Assembly: GCF_017515565.1 (NCBI RefSeq)
Contig: NZ_JAFWFN010000010.1
Coordinates: forward strand, 1-64,000
Direction of reading: 5' to 3'
Source of the DNA: Halomonas sp.
Lineage (GTDB): Bacteria > Pseudomonadota > Gammaproteobacteria > Pseudomonadales > Halomonadaceae
DNA length: 64,000 bases
Below the pieces are notes generated by a model. The model was not told the origin of the DNA and searched no databases. It saw only the letters and a program-made list of their open reading frames with translations. Of this stretch, positions 10,394 to 21,770 are shown one piece after another. The translations under genes and the position numbers were made by a program. Positions within the stretch are counted from its first letter, which is position 1, and each line of letters begins with the position of its first letter.

Positions 10394-10597
10394 ATGGCAA
10401 CTGGCACTGTCAAGTGGTTCAACGACACCAAAGGTTATGGCTTCATCTCTCCTGATGACGGGGGCGACGATCTATTCGCACACTTTTCTGAAATCCAAGC
10501 AGAAGGTTTTAAGACCCTACCGGATGGTCAAAAGGTTAGCTTTGACGTCACCCAGGGTAAAAAAGGCCTTCAGGCATCAAACATCCGCCTAGCCTAG
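10394..10597 (+). CDS. Cold-shock protein (CspA family)
   Basis: A 67-residue single cold-shock domain protein that binds single-stranded RNA/DNA and acts as an RNA chaperone. RNP1 is KGYGFIS (13-19) and RNP2 is LFAHF (27-31); TGTVKWFN at 3-10 is the standard start. The ribosome site AAGGA precedes the ATG. It is monocistronic, with a 130-base upstream gap that includes a hairpin, and a strong terminator about 90 bases after the stop. Whether it is cold-inducible or constitutive cannot be told. Confidence 0.96.
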   Translation: MATGTVKWFNDTKGYGFISPDDGGDDLFAHFSEIQAEGFKTLPDGQKVSFDVTQGKKGLQASNIRLA

Positions 10598-10687
10598 CCT
10601 AGCCATTAACGATTGGCTAAGGCAGAGTGACCGACGACTACACGGCGGTTTAAAAGCAGTCAAAACAGCGCCGACTACGAATATCCC

Positions 10688-10713
10688 AAAGGCCCGCAGT
10701 GCGGGCCTTTTTT
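10688..10713 (+). terminator. Intrinsic terminator after cold-shock gene
   Basis: The stem AAAGGCCCGC / GCGGGCCTTT with a 3-base loop is followed by further Ts (T-run 10708-10713). It also lies just beyond the end of the convergent lipoprotein gene and may serve that strand weakly. Confidence 0.87.
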
Positions 10714-10737
10714 GTGGGCAGATTCACGCCTGAGGGC

Positions 10738-11577
10738 TTATTGAGTGGCGTTTAAGCTCTCAAGCTCTGCCTCTGTATCGTCAGCGTTTTCTTCTGTGTC
10801 GGCTTCTTCTGTGCCATCTTCCTGATTATTAGCCGCCTCTGAGCTATCCATTTCGGAACTGTAAGGTTCTAAGCCATCGATACCTGCACCATTGGCACGT
10901 TCTCGTTCAATCTCTTCAAACTGCTCGTTTAAGCGCTGCTGAGCTTCTTCAAAACGACGCTCAGTATCTTCGATTAGCGCATCAACATCGGTGGCTTCCA
11001 GGTCATCCTCTAAACGAGGGCTCTCTGGCAAACTGCTCTCCGTTTCCCAGCTTGAGGAAAAGTCTTCACTCTCCATCGGCTCCAGGGCAGTGGACTGCTG
11101 CTCTACTTCCTGGAACTGTTGATCTAATCGGCGCTGGGCCTCTTCAAAACGGCGCTCTGTTTCGGCAATAACATCATCGACATCTGAACGTGTTGTTTCC
11201 CCAGGCATTGCGCTTGCTTCATCTAACGCATCTTCTGGGTCTGCAGCTAAGGTGTCTTCTCCGGCCTGTATCTCTTCAGCGCCTTGGGGCTGCTCTTCAT
11301 CCAACTCATCTTCACCTTCAGCGCGTAACGCTTCGGCCTGCTCAAGCTCTTCAGCGGCTTGACGCGCTTCTGCTTCATCCTCAATTTCTTCAGGATCGGG
11401 CATTTCAGCGGCATTCTCTGCTGCTGCAGGCGCATCTTCCTGTTGAACCACCTCATCATCTGATACGGACGATGCACTCTCTTCAGGGGCGACAGTAGGC
11501 TCTTCCTGGCTATCACCACAGGCACTTAGCAGCAGTGCTAGGGCAGCAAGCGCAGGTATCCATAAACGATTTACCAT
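10738..11577 (-). CDS. Acidic repeat lipoprotein of unknown function
   Basis: I do not recognise a named family. The 279-residue protein starts with a lipoprotein signal (hydrophobic 5-18, lipobox LSAC with C20), so it is probably membrane-anchored outside the cytoplasm. The rest is extremely rich in Glu, Asp, Ala and Ser, as expected for surface-exposed proteins of halophiles. Two copies of a roughly 30-residue helical unit occur at 132-161 and 197-226; both contain TERRFEEAQ followed by RL, QF and E-rich residues, and they are probably coiled-coil. It follows yegS on the same strand (66 bp apart) and ends at the cold-shock terminator. Confidence 0.75.
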   Translation of the reverse strand: MVNRLWIPALAALALLLSACGDSQEEPTVAPEESASSVSDDEVVQQEDAPAAAENAAEMPDPEEIEDEAEARQAAEELEQAEALRAEGEDELDEEQPQGAEEIQAGEDTLAADPEDALDEASAMPGETTRSDVDDVIAETERRFEEAQRRLDQQFQEVEQQSTALEPMESEDFSSSWETESSLPESPRLEDDLEATDVDALIEDTERRFEEAQQRLNEQFEEIERERANGAGIDGLEPYSSEMDSSEAANNQEDGTEEADTEENADDTEAELESLNATQ

Positions 11578-11643
11578 CGAACCATTCTCCTCAGGTGGCT
11601 ATATTTTAAATATTGTAGCAGCCGCTAAAAATAGCAGCCGCCT

Positions 11644-12603
11644 TTAGCATCGGTCATTCGCTACCAATAGCGGGCACTCATCAGGCAGCAGCACCTTCAA
11701 TGCCAGTGGCACAATCTCCATGCAGAATCGGTCATAATGCCGCGCTTCCCCATCCAGCGTTAACGGCCAGGGAGGGTCATCCTGTTGGGTGGTCACCGTT
11801 AGCTGGCTGACGGTGAAGTAGCTCACATAGCGACCTTCTTTAGGGAACTGCTGCAACTCGCTGATTAACGTTGGCAGCTCTAAAACAGAGGTAAAATCCT
11901 TAACCACCAGCACATCTAAGCGGCCGTCATCCAACTTAGCGCTGGGCGCTAATACTTGCCCTCCACCCGACTGGCGCCCGTTACCTAGTGCTAATAGCAA
12001 TAATTCAGCACTGCGCTCCTCATCGCCCCAGTACAGCGTGCCGCGATAGCTTCGGTGCCGCCATGCCTTTAATGCGCCCATCAGCGAATAAGCCCCCCCA
12101 CCCAGCATGCGCTTTAGCGTTTTGGGGGTGGATGAGGTAATTTCAGCCCCGAAGCCACCCGTCGTCATGTTGACATAGTAGCTGGTGAAGTCCTCGCCTT
12201 TCGCTTCTGCGGTCACGCGCACCACGTCAATGGGCGACGCTGATAGGGTCAAAGCCGCGGCTAATGCAGGCCCTGGTTCCAGTGGCAGCCCAACAGATGT
12301 AGCGAAATCGTTGGCGCTGCCAAGGGGCACAATACCCATTGCAGGACGCTGATCATGCGCTAGCTGCATCAAGCCATTAACCACTTCGCTGACAGTACCA
12401 TCGCCGCCGCAGGCAACCACACAGGTTGCCCCTAACTCAACCGCTTGAGCAGCAAATGTAGCCGCGTCACCCCCCTCCCAGGTTGAACGAACGATAATAT
12501 GCTTCCCTGCTTCTCTTTGCTCTTCAACGGCTTCGCGAAGTTCCGGATTACCGGCAGACTTACCGTTAATAATGAGTAAATAACGTTGCTGTGAATCGTC
12601 CAC
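11644..12603 (-). CDS. yegS: YegS-like lipid kinase (diacylglycerol kinase catalytic domain)
   Basis: ATP-dependent kinase of the DAGK catalytic family; E. coli YegS phosphorylates phosphatidylglycerol in vitro. It has 319 residues. The nucleotide loop GGDGT is at 66-70, followed by EVVNGL and PLGSANDFA (93-101), which is the standard YegS/DagK pattern. The C-terminal beta-rich domain ends with LTLDGE, typical of the family. It is soluble or membrane-associated with no transmembrane segment. It sits between pepN upstream (about 40 bp) and the acidic lipoprotein gene, all on the minus strand. The in vivo lipid substrate is unknown. Confidence 0.88.
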   Translation of the reverse strand: MDDSQQRYLLIINGKSAGNPELREAVEEQREAGKHIIVRSTWEGGDAATFAAQAVELGATCVVACGGDGTVSEVVNGLMQLAHDQRPAMGIVPLGSANDFATSVGLPLEPGPALAAALTLSASPIDVVRVTAEAKGEDFTSYYVNMTTGGFGAEITSSTPKTLKRMLGGGAYSLMGALKAWRHRSYRGTLYWGDEERSAELLLLALGNGRQSGGGQVLAPSAKLDDGRLDVLVVKDFTSVLELPTLISELQQFPKEGRYVSYFTVSQLTVTTQQDDPPWPLTLDGEARHYDRFCMEIVPLALKVLLPDECPLLVANDRC

Positions 12604-12642
12604 CTAGGTATTCCCTTTCCATGGTTAATTCGCTAGCGCCTA

Positions 12643-15273
12643 TCAGGCCAGCGCTTTCTCGACCACCTCAAACACATTCGATGATAGCGGCTCGCGCTTA
12701 ATGCGCTCAAGCTGCTCACGCATCAACTGTTGGCGCACTTCATCAAAGCGCTGCCAGCGAGTTAGCGGCGTAATCAGTCGCGCGGCTATTTCAGGATTTA
12801 TCCGGTTAAGCTCAATAACCACATCAGCCAGCAACGCATAGCCTTTGCCATCTAAGCGATGGAAATTGACTCTATTCTGAGCAAAGGCCCCTACCAGCGC
12901 ACGCACCTTATTGGGATTTTTAATTGAAAACGCCGGGTGCTGCATTAAATACTCGACTCGTTCCAGGACATCTGGCTGCGGCCGCGATACTTGAATCGTG
13001 AACCATTGATCCATGACAAGCGGATCGTGCGCCCACTTCTGTCCAAATGCTTTCAGCGCTGGTGAGGCAAGGTCATCGCGGTCGCTATGCACCAGCAGTG
13101 TTAACGCGTGACGCACATCGGTCATATTATGATCCGCAGCAAATTGCGCCTCACACAGTGCCAGCCCCTGCTCATCTTCGATCGACATTAAATACGTAAG
13201 CGCTACGTTTTTAAGGCTCCGCTGAGCAATTTGCTCTGGCGACGGGGCGTAACGTTCTTCACTTACGTTGTCATTGTAGATAGTAAGAAATTCATCGCGT
13301 AGCGCCATCGCTAGCGATTGGCGCACAAACTCTCGGGCAGCGTGAATCGCATCAACATCAATAATAGGCTGCTGCTCAGCAATATATGCCTCTGAGGGCA
13401 GTGTCAGCATTTCAGCCAGCACGGCTTTATCGCTCACTTGCCCGGTTAATAACGTTCTAAACGCTTCAACGACACGTCCATCCATGACTTTTTCGACGCC
13501 GTTACGATGGGCGGCAATTAGATCATCCAGCGCCAGCATAGCCAAACGCTGCCCAGCATCCCAGCGGTTAAAACCATCGCTATCGTGGGTAAGTAGGAAG
13601 GCTAAGTCTTCACGGGAGTAAGGAAAGTGCAGCTTTACGGGTGCCGAAAAATCGCGCAACAATGAAGGCACCGGCGCTTCTGCTACATCGGTAAATACAA
13701 ATGTTTGCTCGTCTTCACGCAGGTGAATAACTGCGTCTTTACCTAGCTTTTCGCCTTCCAGGGTCAGCGTAAGGTCTTGCCCTGACTTGGTACCTACTAA
13801 GCCCATCCGCACAGGAATATGCAGCGGCAGCTTATCAAGCTGGCCAGGGGTTGAAGGCGTGCGCTGTCGTAGCGTGAGGTGATACTCACCATGGGCATAG
13901 TCATACTCGCCACGAGCATCAATTTCCGGCGTGCCTGCCTGAGCGTACCAACGCATAAACTGGCCTAAATCAGCGCCGGAGACTTCCGCCATGCAGCCGA
14001 CGAAATCTTCAATAGTGACCGCTTGGCCGTCGAAGCGCTCAAAATAGAGATCAGAGCCGCGACGGAACTCTTCCCAACCCAGTAGGTTACGCAACATTCG
14101 CACCACTTCTGCACCCTTTTCATAAATCGTCAGGGTGTAGAAGTTGGTGATTTCAATGAAGTGGTCGGGGCGGATCGGGTGCGCCGTTGGCCCAGCGTCT
14201 TCAGCAAACTGCGCTGTGCGGAAAAAAGACACGTCTTGAATGCGTTTAACCGGTGCAGAATTGGTATCTGCTGAGAAGCATTGGTCGCGAAAAACCGTAA
14301 AACCTTCTTTCAATGACAGCTGGAACCAGTCTCGACACGTTACCCGATTACCCGACCAGTTATGAAAATATTCATGGGCAACAATACCCTCAACATTTTG
14401 ATAAGCTGAATCTGTTGCAGTGTTTGGGTGTGTAAGCACCGCCGCGGAGTTAAAGATGTTAAGCCCTTTGTTCTCCATGGCACCCATGTTGAAGTCGTTC
14501 ACTGCCACAATCATAAATAAATCTAGATCGTATTCACGACCATAGGTCTGTTCATCCCAGCTCATGGCACGCTTAAGCGATGCCATGGCATGTTCGGTTT
14601 TGTCGAGATTATCCTGCTCTACCCAAAGCTGGAGCGTTACGTCACGCCCACTCATGGTCGTAATATGGTCTTCAACTTTACGCAGGTCACCGGCTACCAG
14701 CGCAAATAAATAGCACGGTTTAGGGTGCGGGTCTTCCCAGGTCACAAAGTGACGGCCGCCATCCACTGTACCTTTATCAACGGGATTGCCGTTGGCTAAA
14801 AGCACTGGCTCGCTCGTAGCGTCACCAATCACGGTGACCTTAAAGGTCGCCATCACATCGGGACGGTCAGGGTAGAAAGTAATCCGCCGAAAGCCCTCTG
14901 CTTCGCATTGGGTGCAGTACATGCCATTGGACTGGTAGAGCCCTTCTAACGCGGTGTTACTGCTAGGCGCAATTTCCACTTCGCTTTCCAAGCTAAACGA
15001 TGCGGGTACGCCTTCAATACGCAGCGTGTCGGTATCACGCTGGTAATCTGTATCAGTGAGAGGTTTGCCATCAATGGCGAGCTTAACTAGCGTCAGGTGT
15101 TCGCCATTTAGCACCAGAGGAGCATCAACACTTGCCTCAGCGTGGCGCTCAATCATTAATCGCGCTTTAACGCGAGTCGCGGTGGGGTCAAGATCAAACG
15201 TCAGCTCGGTATGGGTAACGTGGTAGGCGGGCGGCTGATAGTCGCTTAAGTAAACCGGCTGCGGATCAGACAT
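12643..15273 (-). CDS. pepN: Aminopeptidase N (M1 family)
   Basis: Zinc aminopeptidase that removes N-terminal residues from peptides in the cytosol. The 876 residues are close to E. coli PepN (870). The substrate-anchoring GAMEN motif is at 264-268. The zinc site is H300-E301-x-x-H304 with E323 as third ligand, each shifted by three from the E. coli enzyme. The remaining length covers the beta and helical C-terminal domains. It starts 80 bp after the yajQ stop on the same strand. Confidence 0.97.
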   Translation of the reverse strand: MSDPQPVYLSDYQPPAYHVTHTELTFDLDPTATRVKARLMIERHAEASVDAPLVLNGEHLTLVKLAIDGKPLTDTDYQRDTDTLRIEGVPASFSLESEVEIAPSSNTALEGLYQSNGMYCTQCEAEGFRRITFYPDRPDVMATFKVTVIGDATSEPVLLANGNPVDKGTVDGGRHFVTWEDPHPKPCYLFALVAGDLRKVEDHITTMSGRDVTLQLWVEQDNLDKTEHAMASLKRAMSWDEQTYGREYDLDLFMIVAVNDFNMGAMENKGLNIFNSAAVLTHPNTATDSAYQNVEGIVAHEYFHNWSGNRVTCRDWFQLSLKEGFTVFRDQCFSADTNSAPVKRIQDVSFFRTAQFAEDAGPTAHPIRPDHFIEITNFYTLTIYEKGAEVVRMLRNLLGWEEFRRGSDLYFERFDGQAVTIEDFVGCMAEVSGADLGQFMRWYAQAGTPEIDARGEYDYAHGEYHLTLRQRTPSTPGQLDKLPLHIPVRMGLVGTKSGQDLTLTLEGEKLGKDAVIHLREDEQTFVFTDVAEAPVPSLLRDFSAPVKLHFPYSREDLAFLLTHDSDGFNRWDAGQRLAMLALDDLIAAHRNGVEKVMDGRVVEAFRTLLTGQVSDKAVLAEMLTLPSEAYIAEQQPIIDVDAIHAAREFVRQSLAMALRDEFLTIYNDNVSEERYAPSPEQIAQRSLKNVALTYLMSIEDEQGLALCEAQFAADHNMTDVRHALTLLVHSDRDDLASPALKAFGQKWAHDPLVMDQWFTIQVSRPQPDVLERVEYLMQHPAFSIKNPNKVRALVGAFAQNRVNFHRLDGKGYALLADVVIELNRINPEIAARLITPLTRWQRFDEVRQQLMREQLERIKREPLSSNVFEVVEKALA

Positions 15274-15353
15274 AGTGCGTGACTCCTGTAAGCTTTTAAG
15301 TGTGTGGATAGCGCCGCATCGGGCGCTATCGCATCAAATGAGTAGCGCGCAGA

Positions 15354-15839
15354 TTAATCGCGGAAGTTATCAAACTGCAGCGGCAACTCAGGACCTTCTT
15401 CGCCACGCAGCAGCGCCATCACGTTTTGCAAATCGTCGCGCTTTTTACCCGTCACACGTACTTTTTCGCCCTGGATCTGAGCCTGTACTTTTAATTTGCT
15501 AGCTTTGATGCGCTTCACCACATCTTTGGCTTCTGCCGGATCAAGCCCTTGCTTAAGCACCACTTCCTGGCGTGCTTTAACGCCCGAAAGCAGCGCGTCC
15601 TGGATATCCATGCAACGGGCGTCAATACCACGGGCAATCAAGCGGTTGCGCAGCACTTCAATCATCTGCTTGAGCTGAAAGTCGACTTCTGCTTCTAGCT
15701 GAACTTTTTCACCTTCCAGAGCAAAGCTTGCATCGACCCCTTTAAAATCAAAACGGGTTTGAACTTCGCGATTTGCTTGGTCAACGGCGTTAGATGCTTC
15801 GTGCTGATCAAATTCGGACACAATATCAAATGAGGGCAT
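15354..15839 (-). CDS. yajQ: YajQ-family nucleotide-binding protein
   Basis: A 161-residue protein matching YajQ along its full length (MPSFDIVSEFD start; DFKGVDASF; GEKVRVTGKKRDDLQ; LPLQFDNFRD end). YajQ has two ferredoxin-like domains and binds nucleotides; members in Xanthomonas and Pseudomonas bind cyclic di-GMP and act with transcription regulators. Binding in this organism is inference. It lies upstream of pepN and is divergent from cobO, with a roughly 210-base gap in which I see no further gene. Confidence 0.93.
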   Translation of the reverse strand: MPSFDIVSEFDQHEASNAVDQANREVQTRFDFKGVDASFALEGEKVQLEAEVDFQLKQMIEVLRNRLIARGIDARCMDIQDALLSGVKARQEVVLKQGLDPAEAKDVVKRIKASKLKVQAQIQGEKVRVTGKKRDDLQNVMALLRGEEGPELPLQFDNFRD

Positions 15840-16050
15840 GGCGTAATTCCTGACAAGACATGACCCACTATTCTAGAGCAGCAAGCCCCTGCCCGGCCAA
15901 TCCTCTTACTAAACAGCGAGATTTTTAGTTAGGTAGGCACCTCTCCAAGCAGTAATAAATTTTATACAAACCTTATGCAAAATGGTGTTAATTCTTTAAA
16001 GATCGCTTACCCTAATCAACGTCAAGATAACCAAGTACCCAGGAGCCACC

Positions 16051-16650
16051 ATGAGTGATCGCGATACACGCCACAAGGCGTCCATGGAAAAACTGAAAGC
16101 CCGCGTCGATGAAAAAGTGGCCAATGCCACTGAGCAGCGTGGGCTGCTGCTGGTAAATACTGGCAACGGTAAAGGCAAAACAACGGCCGCCTGGGGCACC
16201 GTTACTCGAGCGCTAGGGTACGGCTATAAAGTAGGTGTTGTGCAGTTCATTAAAGGCCAATGGGAGTGCGGTGAGCGCAACCGTTTGGAGGAAGACCCGA
16301 ATTTAAGCGTTGAAATTATGGCCACTGGCTTTACCTGGGATACCCAAAACCGAGAGGCCGACACCCAGGCTTGCCAAGCCGTATGGCAAGAGGCCGAGAA
16401 AATGCTCGCCGACCCTGACACCTACTTAGTCGTGCTAGATGAAATTACCTACATGCTGAAGTTTGGATATTTAGATATTGCCACCGTTAAGCAGGCGCTC
16501 ATCAATCGCCCTGGGGAGCAAACTGTGATTATGACCGGGCGTAATGCCCACCGTGATCTGGTGGCCATGGCAGACACAGTAACCGAAATGCAGGAAGTGC
16601 GTCATGCCTTCAATAACGGCCTACAGGCGCGCCGCGGCATCGATTTCTAA
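16051..16650 (+). CDS. cobO: Cob(I)yrinic acid a,c-diamide adenosyltransferase
   Basis: Transfers the 5'-deoxyadenosyl group of ATP to reduced corrinoids to make adenosylcobalamin precursors (BtuR/CobO/CobP family). It has 199 residues with P-loop GNGKGKTT at 38-45, QFIKGQW and VLDEITY motifs, ending RRGIDF as is usual. An AGGAGCCACC ribosome site precedes the ATG. It stands alone, not in a cobalamin cluster, and no cobalamin riboswitch boxes are visible upstream, so it fits salvage. It shares a bidirectional terminator with purA. Confidence 0.94.
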   Translation: MSDRDTRHKASMEKLKARVDEKVANATEQRGLLLVNTGNGKGKTTAAWGTVTRALGYGYKVGVVQFIKGQWECGERNRLEEDPNLSVEIMATGFTWDTQNREADTQACQAVWQEAEKMLADPDTYLVVLDEITYMLKFGYLDIATVKQALINRPGEQTVIMTGRNAHRDLVAMADTVTEMQEVRHAFNNGLQARRGIDF

Positions 16651-16663
16651 CGTTCTGTGCCGC

Positions 16664-16704
16664 TAAAAAACAAGGGAGGGGCGATTAGATCGCCCCTCCC
16701 TTTT
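16664..16704. terminator. Bidirectional terminator between cobO and purA
   Basis: A perfect 14-base inverted repeat (AAGGGAGGGGCGAT / ATCGCCCCTCCCTT, loop TAG) has TTTT on the cobO side and, read on the minus strand, TTGTTTTTT on the purA side. It serves both converging transcripts. Confidence 0.93.
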
Positions 16705-16758
16705 GCTTACGCAGCTTCACGCTACTTATTATTTATACTGCTAAATCACAACATATGC

Positions 16759-19247
<2,489 letters not shown>

Positions 19248-19344
19248 GTGAACAATCCTGCGAGACGATGAAGGCCCTTCTACCCAGCCCCTCTGCTACG
19301 CGTTTGATGCGCATCCAGAAGAGCATTAGTGAAACGAGGGCCAC

Positions 19345-19367
19345 AAAAAAACCGGGCGACGCCCGGT
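19345..19367 (-). terminator. Intrinsic terminator after hflC
   Basis: Read on the minus strand, the stem ACCGGGC / GCCCGGT with a 3-base loop is followed by six to seven Ts. It sits 80 bases past the hflC stop and about 100 before hisZ, so hisZ-purA probably has its own promoter. Confidence 0.85.
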
Positions 19368-19399
19368 CAATAAAGCCTATCACGTTTGTGCGCCAGATG

Positions 19400-19434
19400 A
19401 ACCCCAGCAGGTATGCATCATGCCTGCTGGGGTT
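19400..19434 (-). other. Long hairpin just after hflC
   Basis: A 12-base perfect arm (AACCCCAGCAGG / CCTGCTGGGGTT) around an 11-base loop begins 13 bases beyond the hflC stop. No T-run follows. It could stabilise the 3' end of the hflKC message ahead of the true terminator at 19345-19367. Confidence 0.6.
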
Positions 19435-19446
19435 GCGGCAGCAAAC

Positions 19447-20331
19447 TTACTCGCCGTTGCTGGGTGCAGCGCTGCGCAGGTAGCGGAAGAAATCGCTATC
19501 TGGCTCAAGCACCAGCAGGTTGTTATCGCCTGCGAAGCTTTCACGATAAGCGTTCAAGCTACGCCAGAAAGCGAAGAACTCCTGATCCTGGCTATACGCC
19601 TGAGAGAAGATCCCGGCTGCTTCGGCATCACCCTCACCACGCAGCGTTTCAGAACGCTCGTTAGCTTGGGCTAGCAGTACCTGACGACGGCGATCCGCGT
19701 TAGCGCGAATCCGCTCGGCCTCTTCTTGACCCTGAGCACGCCACTCACGAGCTTCACGCTCACGCTCAGAACGCATCCGCTCAAATACCGCAGCCGAAAC
19801 ATCTTGTGGGAGGTCAATACGCTTGATACGAATATCACGAATCGCCACACCCAGCTCTTCACGCATTAGCTCGTCAAGCTCAGATGTTGGCCCAGTCATC
19901 AGGTCATCACGGCGTTCTGCAATGATTTCCTGCAAGTTAAGTCGACCAAACTCGTTACGTAGGCTCTCGTCGACACGAGGCTGAATCAGGCGAATAGCCA
20001 TCAACTCATCGCCCGCAGTCGCTTCGTAGTAACGTGTCGGGTTGATTACCTGCCACTTAACAAAGGAATCAACAATTACAGCTTTCTGCTCAAGGGTCAG
20101 GTAACGACTTGTGTCGGTATCCAACGTAAGCAGGCGGGTGTCAAATTTACGGATTGTTTGTGCAATCGGTATTTTTGTGTGCAGACCCGGCTGAATATTC
20201 TCTTCAATAACCTCACCAAAACGGAGCTTAACAGCACGTTCGGTTTCATCCACCACATACAGGCTGTTACTGGCCAACCATGCCACGGCGGCAAGGCCAC
20301 CTACGATTAGCAGGGATCGATTATTAATCAT
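19447..20331 (-). CDS. hflC: Protease modulator HflC
   Basis: SPFH/band-7 membrane protein that forms the HflKC complex around the FtsH protease in the inner membrane and restrains its activity on membrane proteins. It has 294 residues. One N-terminal membrane segment (about 5-24) is followed by VVDETERAVKLRFGEV, the SPFH start, and a long charged helix. It directly follows hflK (TAA immediately before ATG), so the pair is a single unit. Identification is firm from pairing and sequence. Confidence 0.95.
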   Translation of the reverse strand: MINNRSLLIVGGLAAVAWLASNSLYVVDETERAVKLRFGEVIEENIQPGLHTKIPIAQTIRKFDTRLLTLDTDTSRYLTLEQKAVIVDSFVKWQVINPTRYYEATAGDELMAIRLIQPRVDESLRNEFGRLNLQEIIAERRDDLMTGPTSELDELMREELGVAIRDIRIKRIDLPQDVSAAVFERMRSEREREAREWRAQGQEEAERIRANADRRRQVLLAQANERSETLRGEGDAEAAGIFSQAYSQDQEFFAFWRSLNAYRESFAGDNNLLVLEPDSDFFRYLRSAAPSNGE

Positions 20332-21606
20332 TTAGCGGCCCTCCCTGCGAATGGAGCTATTACCTGAGGACGATGAACTACCTTGACCACTGCGCAGAGA
20401 ATCTAAAACACGCGGATCAATCGCCTCACTGCTATTACTGTTGCTGTTACTACTGCTAGCGCTACCGCCACTTGAGCCGCCTCTCATTTGATCTAAGGGC
20501 AGATACATCAACGGTGCATTTTCGCTAATATCTAGCAAGACCTTAGGTGTATTACCGAAGACCTCTTCAACAGCATCCAGGTACATACGCTCGCGCATAA
20601 TAGCGGGCGAATTACGATACTCGGTTAACAGCGCATTAAAGCGGTTAGCCTGACCTCGTGCTTCAGCCACTACCGACTCGCGATAACCCTGCCCCTGCTC
20701 TACCACACGCTGCGCCTGACCCTGTGCAGCTGGAATAATAGCGTTGGCATACGCCATACCTTCGTTAATCGTACGCTGACGATCTTCACGAGCACGGATA
20801 ACGTCATCAAATGCATCGATAACCGGCTCGGGCGCTGAGGTTGACTCAATGTTGATGGTTTGTAGACGAATGCCTGCCCCATAGGCGTCTAGGTAAGACT
20901 GTAAGCGGCTTGCCACCGAGCTACCTAGAATTTCACGACCGGAGGTCAAAATCTCAATCATGTCGGTGCCACCCACTACGTGACGCAACGCCGAATCGAG
21001 CGCGTTCTCGATAGAGAGCCCTGGGTCTCGAACGTTAAGTACGAAATCACGCGGATTCGCCACTTGGTACTGAGCAGATATTTCCACTTCGACGATGTTT
21101 TCATCGCGGGTAAGCATTGACTGGGTTTGCGATACTGAACGCACCCGCGTCACGTTTACCATGCGCACATCATCAATAAGCGGCGGGTTCCACTGCAAGC
21201 CAGGGTCGACAATGCCCTGGTATTCACCAAAACGTAGCACGACACCGCGCTCAGACTGGTCAACCAGATAGAAACCTGACGCGGCCCAGATAGCCAAGGC
21301 AACGATAACCAGCAGACCAGGTAGGGCCAAGGAGTTGCGGGGTTTACCGCCATCTCCTTTACCACTCCCTTTACCACCGCCACCTTTTTTGCCACCGCCC
21401 AACATACCGTTAAGCTTGTCTTGGAATTTCTTCAGCGCTTCGTCAAGGTCGGGAGGCCCTTGGTTATTGCCGCCGTTGTTACCTCCGTTGTTGCCACCAT
21501 TATTACCGCCGTTGCCACCACGATCACCGCCGCTGTTACTACCGCGTCGGCCACCGCTGCTCCAGGGGTCGTGCTGGTTACCACCACCAGGCTCGTTCCA
21601 GGCCAT
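20332..21606 (-). CDS. hflK: FtsH protease activity modulator HflK
   Basis: Partner of HflC in the membrane SPFH complex that cages FtsH. At 424 residues, it has a long Gly/Asn-rich N-terminal tail (1-90) with a tandem GGNN unit repeated between about 32 and 49 and a second Gly/Lys-rich patch (70-90). A single membrane span (about 94-113) and the SPFH domain (FYLVDQSERGVVLRFGEY) follow, and the C-terminal tail is Ser-rich. Such low-complexity tails are normal in HflK. The underlying DNA at about 21462-21515 is a 12-base tandem repeat and could vary in length between strains. Confidence 0.95.
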   Translation of the reverse strand: MAWNEPGGGNQHDPWSSGGRRGSNSGGDRGGNGGNNGGNNGGNNGGNNQGPPDLDEALKKFQDKLNGMLGGGKKGGGGKGSGKGDGGKPRNSLALPGLLVIVALAIWAASGFYLVDQSERGVVLRFGEYQGIVDPGLQWNPPLIDDVRMVNVTRVRSVSQTQSMLTRDENIVEVEISAQYQVANPRDFVLNVRDPGLSIENALDSALRHVVGGTDMIEILTSGREILGSSVASRLQSYLDAYGAGIRLQTINIESTSAPEPVIDAFDDVIRAREDRQRTINEGMAYANAIIPAAQGQAQRVVEQGQGYRESVVAEARGQANRFNALLTEYRNSPAIMRERMYLDAVEEVFGNTPKVLLDISENAPLMYLPLDQMRGGSSGGSASSSNSNSNSSEAIDPRVLDSLRSGQGSSSSSGNSSIRREGR

Positions 21607-21721
21607 ACTTCGTCTCCACTAAGGTGTTCACCTGCACGCGGCCTTGCTCAGAAAGGGCCGTCGTGCTTTTTAATATTATTGCTGTATCAATCTTGTACCA
21701 TCTTTCTACAAACAAGTAGAT

Positions 21722-21761
21722 AAAAACTGATAGTGGAAGTGTTGCTAATGCCCACTATCAG
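21722..21761 (-). terminator. Intrinsic terminator between hflX and hflK
   Basis: Read on the minus strand, arms CTGATAGTGG / CCACTATCAG enclose a 14-base loop and are followed by TTTTTA. It would end the hfq-hflX transcript before hflKC, so hflKC likely also has a separate promoter in the 115 bases upstream of hflK. Confidence 0.78.
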
Positions 21762-21770
21762 CGTCAAAAG

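Noticed and set aside
15840-16050. Cobalamin riboswitch upstream of cobO
   Set aside because: I looked for the conserved B12-box and P-stem sequences and saw none; the gap is A/T-rich with no strong structure.
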